Notes: generated by a model not told the origin, from the sequence alone. Counted from the first letter of the stretch, positions 16,860 to 24,429 are shown. The stretch: DNA of 35,079 bases from an uncultured Eubacteriales bacterium (GCA_902789675.1 CADAPG010000012.1:1-35079), one strand, 5' to 3'. Program-made: numbers and translations.

Positions 16860-17285
16860 ATGAACGACGCAAGAGCGCAGTACGGCGATATCATCGACCG
16901 GGAGCATCCCGATTCACCGAAGCATCCGAGGATGCCCCGGAAGAATCGCGCCGCCCAGTTTGCGCCGTTTGCCGCGCTGACCGGCTACGACGATCTCATT
17001 AACGAAGCGGCGCGGTATACGGAGCGGCGGATTGTGCTCGACGAGAACAAGAAGGAGGAGCTGAACCGAAAGCTGCACGCGCTTCTGAACGAGCCGCGCG
17101 AGGCGGTTTTCACCTGCTTCGTACCCGATGCGCAGAAGAGCGGCGGCACCTACGAGGACGTGGCGGGAAGAATCGAAAACGCCGATTTTCTGTACGGATA
17201 TCTCACGCTCGACTCCGGCCGCGTACTGGATATCGGGGACGTGATCGAGATCGAAAGCGACCTTTTTACGCGTGTGCAGATCTGA
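16860..17285 (+). CDS. YolD-like family protein
   Basis: A 141-residue protein. The N-terminal block RMPRKNRAAQFAPFAALTGYDDLI followed by a helix of charged residues is the signature of clostridial YolD-like proteins. In Bacillota these are encoded with UvrX-type Y-family polymerases and are thought to help translesion synthesis, perhaps as a UmuD-like partner; the biochemical role is unsettled. GAAAGGAAAC precedes the ATG. It closes the transcript that starts at the polymerase gene, though two unrelated genes lie between the usual partners. Confidence 0.88.
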   Translation: MNDARAQYGDIIDREHPDSPKHPRMPRKNRAAQFAPFAALTGYDDLINEAARYTERRIVLDENKKEELNRKLHALLNEPREAVFTCFVPDAQKSGGTYEDVAGRIENADFLYGYLTLDSGRVLDIGDVIEIESDLFTRVQI

Positions 17286-17350
17286 AAACGGAGGCTTGTG
17301 CGCATGTGTGAAGAGGGTTTTAACTTTCCGTTAACAGAGCCCCGAACCCG

Positions 17351-17379
17351 TTGACCGGCGTCCCGTTTCGGAGTAAAAT
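17351..17379 (+). promoter_or_regulatory. Promoter of the 32-codon gene
   Basis: TTGACC (17351-17356), a 17-base spacer, TAAAAT (17374-17379), 33 bases before the ATG at 17412. Confidence 0.75.
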
Positions 17380-17411
17380 ACAGATGAAAACAAGAGCGGA
17401 GGGACGATACC

Positions 17412-17510
17412 ATGGAAGAAAAAACGACGCGGCCGATTCTCACGGACGACACCGTGATTGAGGACAAGGAAGTTCCGTTTGAAGATCTGATCTCCGAATT
17501 GCGCTATTGA
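17412..17510 (+). CDS. Small acidic protein of 32 residues, unknown function
   Basis: A short reading frame with all the signs of a real gene: a good promoter 33 bases upstream, GGAGGGA about 7 bases before the ATG, and an intrinsic terminator beginning 11 bases after the TGA. The peptide begins MEEKTTRP, is strongly acidic in the middle (TDDTVIEDKE) and ends with a short helix-like DLISELRY. There is no membrane segment or cysteine. I do not recognise a family. It has its own promoter, so it is not part of the YolD transcript. It could bind a protein partner; an alternative is a small regulatory RNA that merely contains an open frame. Confidence 0.65.
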   Translation: MEEKTTRPILTDDTVIEDKEVPFEDLISELRY

Positions 17511-17520
17511 TTCCGGACGA

Positions 17521-17549
17521 AAAGATGCCTTGATTCGGCATCTTTTTTT
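17521..17549 (+). terminator. Terminator of the 32-codon gene
   Basis: A 9-bp stem (17521-17529 with 17537-17545), a 7-base loop and a run of Ts continuing to 17549. Confidence 0.9.
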
Positions 17550-17593
17550 ATGCCCGCAAATGAGCGAAACCAAGACGGGAGGAGGGCTTTTTT

Positions 17594-18721
17594 ATGCCGT
17601 TTGAGATCATCCGAAACGACATCACGCGCGTACACGCGGACGCGATCGTCAATCCCGCGAATCCGGAACCGGTCGTCGGCGGGGGAACGGACAGCGCGAT
17701 CCATCTTGCCGCCGGTCCGCTCCTGCTTGCGGCGCGGAAAAAGATCGGAGAGATTGCCGTCGGCACTTCGGCGGAAACAAAGGCGTACGATCTTCCGGCA
17801 AAGTACGTGCTGCACACCGTTTCGCCGGTCTGGATCGACGGCGCGCACGGCGAGGAAGCGCTTCTGCGGCGATCGTACGACGCCGCGCTTTCGCTGGCGG
17901 ACCGGCTGCGCTGCCGCTCGATCGCGTTTCCGCTGCTGTCTGCCGGGACGTACGGCTTCCCGCGCGAGCGCGCGCTTCGCACCGCAATCTCCGCGTTCAC
18001 CGATTTTCTGCTGACGCACGACATGCAGATTCTTCTGGTCGTGTTCGGACAGGAGCCGTATTCACTTGCCCGCGGGTTGTTCGGCGACCTCAAGGCATAC
18101 ATCGATGACCGTTATGTCGGCGATGCGGAAAAAGCCGAGTACGGCGCGGACCGCTATGTGTTGAACGGCAGAAGACGCGCAATGCTGCAGGCGATGCGCG
18201 AGGACGATCTGATCCCACCCGAGGCGGACGAGGCGGCGTGCGAAGCGTCGTTTGACGCCGCAAAGCCGCTGATGCATCGCCCCGCTTCGCATGCAAAAGC
18301 TGCGGCAGTTCCGCAGGCGGCGCCGAAAGCGCCTGCGCCGCAAAGCCTTGACGCGATCCTCGGCAGGGTCGAAAGCACGTTTTCCGAGCATCTTCTGGAT
18401 CTTCTGAAGGAGCGCGGGGAAAAGGATTCAGACGTCTATCGCCGCGCGGAGATCAGCCGTCAGCTGTTCCACAAGATCATCAACAAAAAGGATTATCAGC
18501 CGACCAAAAGCACGGCGATCCAGCTTGCGCTGGGGCTGCGCCTCAATCTTGCGCAAACGCAGAAGCTGCTCGAAAAGGCAGGGTATTCGCTGACGCGCAG
18601 CAGCAAAACGGACCTGGTCGTACAGTATTTCATTGAGCGCGGCGAATACAGCATCGTCACGGTGAACACGGCGCTGTACGACTGCGGACTGCCGCTTCTG
18701 AAAACCGGCGGCGCTTCTTAA
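17594..18721 (+). CDS. Macro-domain protein with C-terminal helical (HTH-like) domain
   Basis: A 375-residue protein. Residues about 1-160 are a macro domain, the fold that binds or hydrolyses ADP-ribose and related NAD metabolites: VNPANPEPVVGGGTDSAIHLAAG, and the second loop PLLSAGTYGFPRERAL. A variable Ala/Pro-rich linker spans about 230-260. The C-terminal 100 residues (from about 270) are helical, with RRAEISRQLFHKIINKKDYQP then an XRE-like stretch, a module that recurs in clostridial proteins and may bind DNA or a partner. ATG 17594 follows GGGAGGAGGG. It is followed by a VWA-domain gene with its own promoter. ADP-ribose deacylation is a family-level guess only. Confidence 0.9.
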   Translation: MPFEIIRNDITRVHADAIVNPANPEPVVGGGTDSAIHLAAGPLLLAARKKIGEIAVGTSAETKAYDLPAKYVLHTVSPVWIDGAHGEEALLRRSYDAALSLADRLRCRSIAFPLLSAGTYGFPRERALRTAISAFTDFLLTHDMQILLVVFGQEPYSLARGLFGDLKAYIDDRYVGDAEKAEYGADRYVLNGRRRAMLQAMREDDLIPPEADEAACEASFDAAKPLMHRPASHAKAAAVPQAAPKAPAPQSLDAILGRVESTFSEHLLDLLKERGEKDSDVYRRAEISRQLFHKIINKKDYQPTKSTAIQLALGLRLNLAQTQKLLEKAGYSLTRSSKTDLVVQYFIERGEYSIVTVNTALYDCGLPLLKTGGAS

Positions 18722-18724
18722 AAA

Positions 18725-18769
18725 TGTCAACCGGGAATTGACAAAAACCTCCTTTGGATTTGGTATGAT
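18725..18769 (+). promoter_or_regulatory. Promoter of the VWA gene with palindrome TGTCAA-N7-TTGACA
   Basis: TTGACA (18738-18743) and an extended -10 TGGTATGAT (TATGAT 18764-18769) are 20 bases apart, longer than ideal. TTGACA is the right half of a 19-base palindrome (18725-18743) identical in half-sites and spacing to that at 11005-11023. A repressor there would block the -35. Confidence 0.55.
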
Positions 18770-18800
18770 GCAGTCAACAAAAACAAAGGAGGTTCTTCTT

Positions 18801-19451
18801 ATGAACAACAATCTGACCGAACTCGTATTTATTCTGGATCGCAGCGGCTCCATGGCGGGGCTCGAGACGGACACGATCGGCGGTTTCAACGCCATGGTCG
18901 AAAAGCAAAAGCGCGAGGAGGGCGAGGCGTATCTTTCGACGGTCCTGTTCAGTGACAGGAGCAGCGTCCTCTATGACCGGGTCGATCTCAAAAAGGTCGA
19001 GCCGATGACGGAACGGCAGTACTATGTCGGCGGCTGCACGGCGCTTCTGGATGCGATCGGAGACGCGGTGCATCACATCGCCAACGTGCACAAGTACGCC
19101 CGCGAGGAGGATCGTCCCGCAAAGACGATCTTCGTGATCACCACCGACGGCATGGAGAACGCAAGCCGCCGCCATACCTATGACGAGGTGCGCAGCCTGA
19201 TCGAACGGCAGCGCGAGCGGTTCGGCTGGGAATTCCTGTTCCTCGGCGCGAACATGGACGCCGTCTCCGCCGCGCGGCGGTTCGGGATCCGCGAGGATCG
19301 CGCGGTGCGCTATGAATGCGACGCCAAGGGCACGGCGCTGAATTACAAGGTGGTCAGCGAAACGATCGGGCACGTCCGCGCGGGCAGACCGCTTGCGGCA
19401 GACTGGAAGGCGGAGATCGAAAAGGACTACGAAAAGCGCGGCAAACACTGA
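18801..19451 (+). CDS. VWA-domain protein
   Basis: A 216-residue single von Willebrand factor A domain. The metal-ion-dependent adhesion site is complete: DRSGSM (D13, S15, S17), the Thr in GGCTALLDAIG, and the Asp in ITTDGMEN. There is no signal peptide, so it is cytoplasmic and likely acts in a protein assembly, as in TerY-like proteins. ATG 18801 has AAGGAGG about 9 bases upstream; an in-frame extension to 18738 starts inside the -35 and is rejected. It directly follows the macro-domain gene; a joint role in NAD/ADP-ribose or stress signalling is inference. Confidence 0.9.
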   Translation: MNNNLTELVFILDRSGSMAGLETDTIGGFNAMVEKQKREEGEAYLSTVLFSDRSSVLYDRVDLKKVEPMTERQYYVGGCTALLDAIGDAVHHIANVHKYAREEDRPAKTIFVITTDGMENASRRHTYDEVRSLIERQRERFGWEFLFLGANMDAVSAARRFGIREDRAVRYECDAKGTALNYKVVSETIGHVRAGRPLAADWKAEIEKDYEKRGKH

Positions 19452-19461
19452 CAGAAGAATC

Positions 19462-19488
19462 AAAGGCGGCGGGCGATCCGCCGCTTTT
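19462..19488 (+). terminator. Terminator after the VWA gene
   Basis: A GC-rich stem AAGGCGGCGG / CCGCCGCTT with one bulged base, a short loop and TTTT. Confidence 0.7.
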
Positions 19489-19494
19489 GCACGA

Positions 19495-19523
19495 TTGACG
19501 CAAAGGAAAGGATGAAGTATAAT
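19495..19523 (+). promoter_or_regulatory. Promoter of the SIMPL-domain gene
   Basis: TTGACG (19495-19500), a 17-base spacer, TATAAT (19518-19523). The -10 overlaps an in-frame ATG at 19522, which therefore cannot be the start if this promoter is used. Confidence 0.8.
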
Positions 19524-19554
19524 GAACTATCAAGAATCCGGAAAGGAGACCGCC

Positions 19555-20211
19555 GTGAACGAACCGGGAACGATCCGCGTGACGGGCAAGGGACTGATCC
19601 GCCTGAAGCCCGATACGGTGCGCGTTACGATGACGCTTGAGGGAATGGATCCCGACTATGCGGAAACGCTGAAACGCTCCGCCGCCGATACGGGCAAGGT
19701 GCGGGAGGCGATCGCGCCGCTCGGCTTTCTGCGGGAGGATCTCAGGACGCTGAACTTTCATGTGGAGGCGGAGTACGAAGGCTATCAGGAGGAAGGCGTT
19801 TATCGGCAGCGGCTTACAGGCTATCGCTTCCGCCATGAACTGAAGCTGGAATTCCCGCTTGACGACGAACGGCTCGGACAGGTGCTTGCGGCGCTTGCAA
19901 ACGCCGCGCTGACGCCGGAGATCGGCATCGCCTATACCGTGAAGGACCGCGAAGCGGCAAAGAACGCGCTTTTGGGCCTTGCGGTTGCCGATGCAAAGCA
20001 AAAGGCTTCGGCGCTCACGGAAGCCGCAAACGTGAAGCTCGGACGCATCCGGCACATCGACTATTCGATCTGCGAGAACGCCTTCGCCGTGCAGCCGGTT
20101 CTGTACGCCGGAAAGGCGCGGAAGATGTGCGCGGACAGCTTCAATCCCGGGATCGTGCCGGAGGACATCGAGGCGGAGGACACCGTTGCGGTGATCTGGG
20201 AGATCGAATGA
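19555..20211 (+). CDS. SIMPL (DUF541) domain protein
   Basis: A 218-residue SIMPL-domain protein. The N-terminal block TIRVTGKGLIRLKPDTVRVTMTLE and the central VKDREAAKNALLGLAVADAKQKASAL are typical. Relatives are periplasmic or surface oligomers (BP26, YggE), but here no signal peptide is seen, so the protein appears cytoplasmic. The start is set at GTG 19555, with AAAGGAG 6 bases upstream; the earlier in-frame ATG (19522) lies within the -10. Rubredoxin follows 45 bases later in the same direction and may be co-transcribed. The molecular function of the family is poorly defined. Confidence 0.88.
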   Translation: MNEPGTIRVTGKGLIRLKPDTVRVTMTLEGMDPDYAETLKRSAADTGKVREAIAPLGFLREDLRTLNFHVEAEYEGYQEEGVYRQRLTGYRFRHELKLEFPLDDERLGQVLAALANAALTPEIGIAYTVKDREAAKNALLGLAVADAKQKASALTEAANVKLGRIRHIDYSICENAFAVQPVLYAGKARKMCADSFNPGIVPEDIEAEDTVAVIWEIE

Positions 20212-20256
20212 TACCCGATCGGGAATCAGATAAATCCATTGCAAGGAGGAAACAAA

Positions 20257-20421
20257 ATGGCGAAGTATCAGTGCGGCCCCTGCGGCTATATCTATGATCC
20301 GGCGGAGGGCGATCCGGACGGCGGCATCGCGCCCGGCACCCCGTTTGAAGATCTGCCCGAGGATTGGTGCTGCCCGATCTGCGGCGTAGGCAAGGACATG
20401 TTTGAAAAGGTCGAGGAATGA
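20257..20421 (+). CDS. Rubredoxin
   Basis: A 54-residue standard rubredoxin with the Fe(Cys)4 site: C6-G-P-C9-GY and C39-P-I-C42-G, the usual Tyr/Trp core and an acidic surface. It is a one-electron carrier, commonly serving superoxide reductase, rubrerythrin or flavodiiron proteins in anaerobes; none of those lies in this window. ATG 20257 has AAGGAGG 7 bases upstream. Confidence 0.97.
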   Translation: MAKYQCGPCGYIYDPAEGDPDGGIAPGTPFEDLPEDWCCPICGVGKDMFEKVEE

Positions 20422-20475
20422 CGGCGATCGGCATCCATCGGTTTTGAACGACCCGCAGGGCTTTGCGGGAAGGCA

Positions 20476-20510
20476 GGGGCTATTCTGGATTCAGAGCAGC
20501 CCCTTTCTTT
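20476..20510 (+). terminator. Terminator after rubredoxin
   Basis: A stem GGGGCT/AGCCCC (20476-20481 with 20498-20503) with an inner TCT/AGA pairing, then TTTCTTT. A smaller hairpin precedes it at 20452-20469. Confidence 0.75.
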
Positions 20511-20609
20511 GTACGACGGGCGAATTGCGCTTCGTTCCGCTTTTTTTAAGCGGAGCGGTAAGATCGGATCGGATTTGTCGTGTATATGGGTGAAAGGAGG
20601 CGAGTCCCT

Positions 20610-21170
20610 TTGGATGATGAAATGATCGTTCGGCTCTACTGGAACCGGAACGAAAATGCAATCTCGGAATCATCAAGGAAGTACGGCGCATACTGCACTG
20701 CGATTGCCCAAAACATCCTGCAGAACAGGTCCGATGCGGAGGAGTGCGTCAACGATACATGGCTCCGCGCGTGGAACGCAATGCCGCCGCACATGCCGTC
20801 CGTGCTGTCCGTCTTTCTCGGAAAGATCACAAGGAACCTCTCATTTGACCGATTCAGAAGGATTCACCGGGAAAAGCGCGGCGGCGGGAGTTTCGACGTC
20901 GTATTGGATGAGCTCGCGGAATGCGTATCCGGCAGCGACGATACGGAACGCCGGTGGGAGGAAAAAGAACTGAAAGAGGAGATCGACCGGTTTCTTTCCC
21001 GCCTGCCGAAGGAACAGCGATACATGTTTATTTTGCGATACTGGTACGCGGACAGCGTTTCGGACATCGCAGAACGCTTTCGGACGAGCGCAAACAATGT
21101 ATCCGTAACGCTGAGCCGCATCCGGCAAAAGCTGAAACGGGATCTGATCGAAAGGGGATTTGACGTATGA
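20610..21170 (+). CDS. ECF-type RNA polymerase sigma factor
   Basis: A 186-residue group IV sigma factor. Region 2 is seen in the N-terminal half (SDAEECVNDTWLRAWNAMP, then the LGKITRNLSFDRFRR helix) and region 4 in the C-terminal half (LPKEQRYMFILRYWY, then SDIAERFRTSANNVSVTLSR as the HTH). Start: TTG at 20610 with AAAGGAGG 9 bases upstream is preferred; ATG 20622 is 21 bases from that site, and the GTG at 20580 is before it. Its stop overlaps the serpin gene by 4 bases (ATGA), so the two are translationally coupled, as is usual for sigma/anti-sigma pairs. Target promoters are unknown. Confidence 0.92.
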   Translation: MDDEMIVRLYWNRNENAISESSRKYGAYCTAIAQNILQNRSDAEECVNDTWLRAWNAMPPHMPSVLSVFLGKITRNLSFDRFRRIHREKRGGGSFDVVLDELAECVSGSDDTERRWEEKELKEEIDRFLSRLPKEQRYMFILRYWYADSVSDIAERFRTSANNVSVTLSRIRQKLKRDLIERGFDV

Positions 21171-22603
21171 AGAAGGAAGAACTGTTTGAAGCGTTGGGAG
21201 ACGTCAACGCAAACGACGTCAGAAAAGCAAAGGAATACAAGCGGCATAAAACGCCGGGCTGGGTAAAATGGACGGCGATCGCCGCATGCGCCGCGCTCCT
21301 GGTCGGCGCGATCGTGGGGATCCCCGCGCTCGGAAAGAGGAATCGGAAACAGGCGGAAGGCAGCGTGAAAACCGTATCGGCGGCATATCCCGCGCCGGTC
21401 GCGGCGAATCTCGACGCGCAAGCCTTCCTGCACGGCGACGAGCATTGGAACTGGTGGAATGCGTACCGGACGAAGGTGAAAGCATCCGAAGATCTTCAAA
21501 ACGGGATCGACGGCTATTATGCGGCGATCATGCGGGAAGTCCTTCCCGCCGAAGAGGAAAACACGGTCTGTTCGCCGATCAACATCTATATCGCGTTTGC
21601 GATGCTCGCGGAGGTTTCGGACGGGAATACACGGCAGCAGGTCCTGGACATGCTCGGCGCGCCCGACATCGATACCCTGCGATCCAACGTTTCCGCGCTG
21701 TGGGAAGGCAATTATGCGGACACGCCCGTTTTCAAAAGCCTGCTTGCAAATTCGCTCTGGCTGAACGCAAAGTATCAATATAACGACGAGACGCTGTCGC
21801 GTCTTTCCGAGCAGTATTATGCGTCCTCCTTCCTGGGAACGCCGGGATCGCCGGAAATGGACGAGGCGCTGCAGGAATGGACGGACAAACATACCGACGG
21901 GCTTCTGCACGAGTATGTCAAGGAGATGAAGCTCGATCCGGCGACCGTTCTGGAGATCGTATCGACGATCTATTATAAGGCGCAGTGGACCGAACTGTTT
22001 CTGCCCGGCAACACAACGCAGGAGGTCTTCCACGGCACGACCGGCGACACGACCGTGGACATGATGCACAGGACCGACATGCTCGGCGTATACCGGACGG
22101 ATACGTTTACCTCGGTCGGCCTGAATCTTTTTGACAGCGGCTCGATGTATTTCTTCCTGCCGAAGGAAGGCGTCGACGTCAACGCGCTTGCCGCCGATCC
22201 CGAGCTGCTTGCCGCCACGAGATACTCCGTGGACAACGAAAAATGGTCTTCGCCTTTGGTCCGTCTTTCCGTTCCGAAATTCAAGGCGTCAAGCCGGACG
22301 GATCTTCTGGAGATCATCCGGTCGCTCGGACTGACGGACGCTTTGGATCCCGCCCTTGCGGACTTTACGCCGCTGACGACGGACCGGGACGACCTTTACC
22401 TGAGCGCGGCGGAACATGCCGCGAAGGTGGAGATCGACGAGCAGGGCGTGACCGGCGCCGCATATACGGCGCTCGATATGGAGAAAGGCGCGCCGGAGCC
22501 GGACGAGGAGATCGACTTTGTTCTGGACCGCCCATTCCTGTTCCTTATCACCGGCAGAGACGGCTCCGTCCTCTTTTCCGGCATCATCCGGAATATCGGC
22601 TGA
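21167..22603 (+). CDS. Membrane-anchored serpin, candidate anti-sigma factor
   Basis: A 478-residue protein. Residues 1-33 are a charged N-terminus like clostridial anti-sigma proteins (MKKEELFEALGDVN), residues about 35-54 a membrane segment, then a short linker, then a full serpin domain of about 380 residues. Serpin features: SPINIYIAFAMLAEVSDGNTRQ, the hinge DEQGVTGAAYTA (about 424-435, small residues as in inhibitory serpins, but Val at P14) and the signature FVLDRPFLFLI (451-461). The reactive loop is a few residues longer than in alpha-1-antitrypsin and P1 cannot be assigned. Serpins trap serine or cysteine proteases and change shape on cleavage. The overlap with the ECF gene suggests it restrains the sigma factor and senses proteases outside the cell (inference). 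Confidence 0.92.
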   Translation: MKKEELFEALGDVNANDVRKAKEYKRHKTPGWVKWTAIAACAALLVGAIVGIPALGKRNRKQAEGSVKTVSAAYPAPVAANLDAQAFLHGDEHWNWWNAYRTKVKASEDLQNGIDGYYAAIMREVLPAEEENTVCSPINIYIAFAMLAEVSDGNTRQQVLDMLGAPDIDTLRSNVSALWEGNYADTPVFKSLLANSLWLNAKYQYNDETLSRLSEQYYASSFLGTPGSPEMDEALQEWTDKHTDGLLHEYVKEMKLDPATVLEIVSTIYYKAQWTELFLPGNTTQEVFHGTTGDTTVDMMHRTDMLGVYRTDTFTSVGLNLFDSGSMYFFLPKEGVDVNALAADPELLAATRYSVDNEKWSSPLVRLSVPKFKASSRTDLLEIIRSLGLTDALDPALADFTPLTTDRDDLYLSAAEHAAKVEIDEQGVTGAAYTALDMEKGAPEPDEEIDFVLDRPFLFLITGRDGSVLFSGIIRNIG

Positions 22604-22661
22604 CGAAAACGCCTTCGGAGCACGGGTTTTTCGTTGACGGACATTTTCACAGGAAGCAAAA

Positions 22662-22697
22662 ACCGGAGAGGGATATCGCCTTCTCCGGTCGTTCTTT
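22662..22697. terminator. Terminator between the serpin gene and the convergent HAD gene
   Basis: An 8-bp stem ACCGGAGA/TCTCCGGT (22662-22669 with 22682-22689) followed by CGTTCTTT; the minus-strand side has TTTTTGC. Confidence 0.75.
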
Positions 22698-22733
22698 GTA
22701 TAGATGTGATAAATCGGATCCGCCGCTTCCCGA

Positions 22734-23414
22734 TCAAAGCGAGTCGATGATCTCCAAAAGTTCTGAAGGATGCGAGATCACGTGCGCCGCGCCCGCTTCC
22801 TTGAGGAACGCTTCGCCGCGATAGCCCCAGCCGCAGCCGACGCAGGTGAGCCCTGCGTTTTTCGCAAACTGCAGGTCGACGTCCATATCGCCGAGATACA
22901 GCGTTTCTTCGCGGGTAAATCCGAGCGATTCACGCACGACGTCGAGCATTGTCGGATCGGGCTTCACGGGGTAGTCCGCGCACTGTCCCTGCACGACGGC
23001 AAAGAGCCCTTCTTCGGGGAAAAGCGTGCGGATCATCTTCTTTGCGTGCGGGTCGGGCTTGTTCGTGACGACCGCGAGCGTGATGCCGCGCGCCTTCAGC
23101 GCATGCAGCATTTCGGGCATCTCCGGGTACGGCACGGTCGTGTCGCACAGATGCTCGGCGTAGTCGGCGAGAAAGCCGTCGCGCACGTCGACCCATGCGT
23201 CGGGATTGTCTGCGGGGACGGCATGCTTGCACATATAGACGATGCTCTTGCCGATGAGCCCGGAAACGCCTTCATCCGAATAAGTGGGAAATCCGAGCGC
23301 GGCGAGCGCACGGTTCAGCGAGGACGCAATGTCCGAAAGCGTATTGCAGATCGTACCGTCCAGATCGAACGCGACCAACTTGAATCGATTGTTGTTTTGC
23401 TTCGTTTGTTCCAT
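22734..23414 (-). CDS. HAD phosphatase, phosphoglycolate-phosphatase-like
   Basis: A 226-residue cytoplasmic HAD hydrolase with complete motifs: FDLDGT (D17 nucleophile, D19), VVTNK, KPDPTM (Lys) and YLGDMDVD. A helical cap between motifs I and II is of the Gph/PGP type. Natural substrates could be 2-phosphoglycolate, pyrophosphate or other small phosphates. The ATG at 23414 has no ribosome site, but its promoter's -10 ends only 8 bases upstream, so the mRNA is probably leaderless or nearly so. Monocistronic, divergent from the DUF2156 gene. Confidence 0.9.
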   Translation of the reverse strand: MEQTKQNNNRFKLVAFDLDGTICNTLSDIASSLNRALAALGFPTYSDEGVSGLIGKSIVYMCKHAVPADNPDAWVDVRDGFLADYAEHLCDTTVPYPEMPEMLHALKARGITLAVVTNKPDPHAKKMIRTLFPEEGLFAVVQGQCADYPVKPDPTMLDVVRESLGFTREETLYLGDMDVDLQFAKNAGLTCVGCGWGYRGEAFLKEAGAAHVISHPSELLEIIDSL

Positions 23415-23422
23415 ACCCGCAC

Positions 23423-23451
23423 ATTCTACACGTTTTTTGCGCGTTCGTCAA
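23423..23451 (-). promoter_or_regulatory. Promoter of the HAD phosphatase gene (leaderless arrangement)
   Basis: Minus strand TTGACG (23451-23446), a 17-base spacer, TAGAAT (23428-23423), then 8 bases to the ATG at 23414. Confidence 0.75.
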
Positions 23452-23471
23452 TGCCGATCTTTTTTTCGGGC

Positions 23472-23499
23472 TTCACAAATCTAAAAAATATGATATACT
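23472..23499 (+). promoter_or_regulatory. Promoter of the DUF2156 operon
   Basis: TTCACA (23472-23477), a 16-base spacer, TATACT (23494-23499); the ribosome site AGGAG lies at 23508-23512. Confidence 0.6.
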
Positions 23500-23517
23500 G
23501 AAAAAACAGGAGTTTTT

Positions 23518-24429
23518 ATGATCGAATACGAACGCATTACCGGTGAAAACATTTCGGCGCTGACGCCGTATTTTGAAATATTTGCCTGCGGCATCTGCGA
23601 CAATACGATTGGCGCCGTGTATCAGTGGCGCGATATCTACGTGTCGTATTACGCGATCGTCGAAGGCATGCTGTGCATTCGCGCAAACTACGGTGCATAC
23701 GGCGAGTGCTATACCGTGCCTTTGGGCGCGGGGGATTTTGAAGCGGCGTGCAAGGCGAATGAAGCGGACGCGAAGGAACGGGGAATCCCGCTGCGCTATT
23801 GCGTCGTGCCGGACTGCCAGATACCGCTGTTAAGATCGCATTACGGCGCGAGGATGACGACGGAGAGCATCCGCGACTGGGCGGATTATATCTACGACGC
23901 CGAAAGCTTCCGCACCTTTTCCGGCAAGGCGTATCACGGGCAGAAGAACCATGTGAACCGCTTTTACCGCGAACATCCGGACGCGGAGACCGTCGTGGTT
24001 TCGGACGCGGAAACCGAACGGGAATGCCTTGCTTTTCTGGATCGCTTCCGCGAAAAGCATCCGGAGTTCTCCCCGCTCGAGGAAAACGAGTGGAACGGCG
24101 CGAAGGACCTTCTGGTGCACCGCGACGCGCTCGGGCAGACGGCGATCGCGCTCCGGGCGGACGGCGAGGTCGTTGCAATGGCGATCGGCGAGATGAAGCG
24201 CGATATGCTCTTCGAACACGTGGAAAAGGCGATGCCGGACGTGCCCGGCGCGTATCCCGCAATGGCGCAGGCGTTCGTAAAAAGCTTTCCGGACGCGAAG
24301 CACCTGAACCGCGAGGACGACGGCGGCGACGAGGGGCTTCGGTATTCCAAACTGAACTATAAGCCTCTGGAGCTCAGAGAAAAGTTTCTCGTCACGGTGC
24401 GTGACGAATCAGCTATCAAAACAGAATGA
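23518..24429 (+). CDS. DUF2156 (phosphatidylglycerol lysyltransferase-type) protein
   Basis: A 303-residue soluble protein with two GNAT-like halves as in the catalytic part of MprF/FmhB-like aminoacyl transferases. Visible blocks: the SFRTFSGKAYHGQKNHVNRF stretch after residue 130, a DRFREKHPEF helix, VAMAIGE and the C-terminal LNREDDGGDEGLRYSKLNYKP that is well conserved in this group. There are no membrane segments, so it is not a full MprF flippase-synthase. The substrate may be a lipid or a peptide; unknown. It begins an operon with the nucleotidyltransferase (14-base gap) and the lipoprotein. Confidence 0.88.
   Translation: MIEYERITGENISALTPYFEIFACGICDNTIGAVYQWRDIYVSYYAIVEGMLCIRANYGAYGECYTVPLGAGDFEAACKANEADAKERGIPLRYCVVPDCQIPLLRSHYGARMTTESIRDWADYIYDAESFRTFSGKAYHGQKNHVNRFYREHPDAETVVVSDAETERECLAFLDRFREKHPEFSPLEENEWNGAKDLLVHRDALGQTAIALRADGEVVAMAIGEMKRDMLFEHVEKAMPDVPGAYPAMAQAFVKSFPDAKHLNREDDGGDEGLRYSKLNYKPLELREKFLVTVRDESAIKTE

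Noticed and set aside
17304..17354. A 16-codon frame with GGAGG upstream between the YolD-like and 32-codon genes
   Set aside because: Too short to support; its stop lies in the -35 of the next gene and no promoter or terminator of its own is seen.
20536..20556. Inverted repeat CCGCTT/AAGCGG around a run of Ts before the ECF gene
   Set aside because: The T-run is in the loop and not after the stem, so it is not a standard terminator; no other role is evident.
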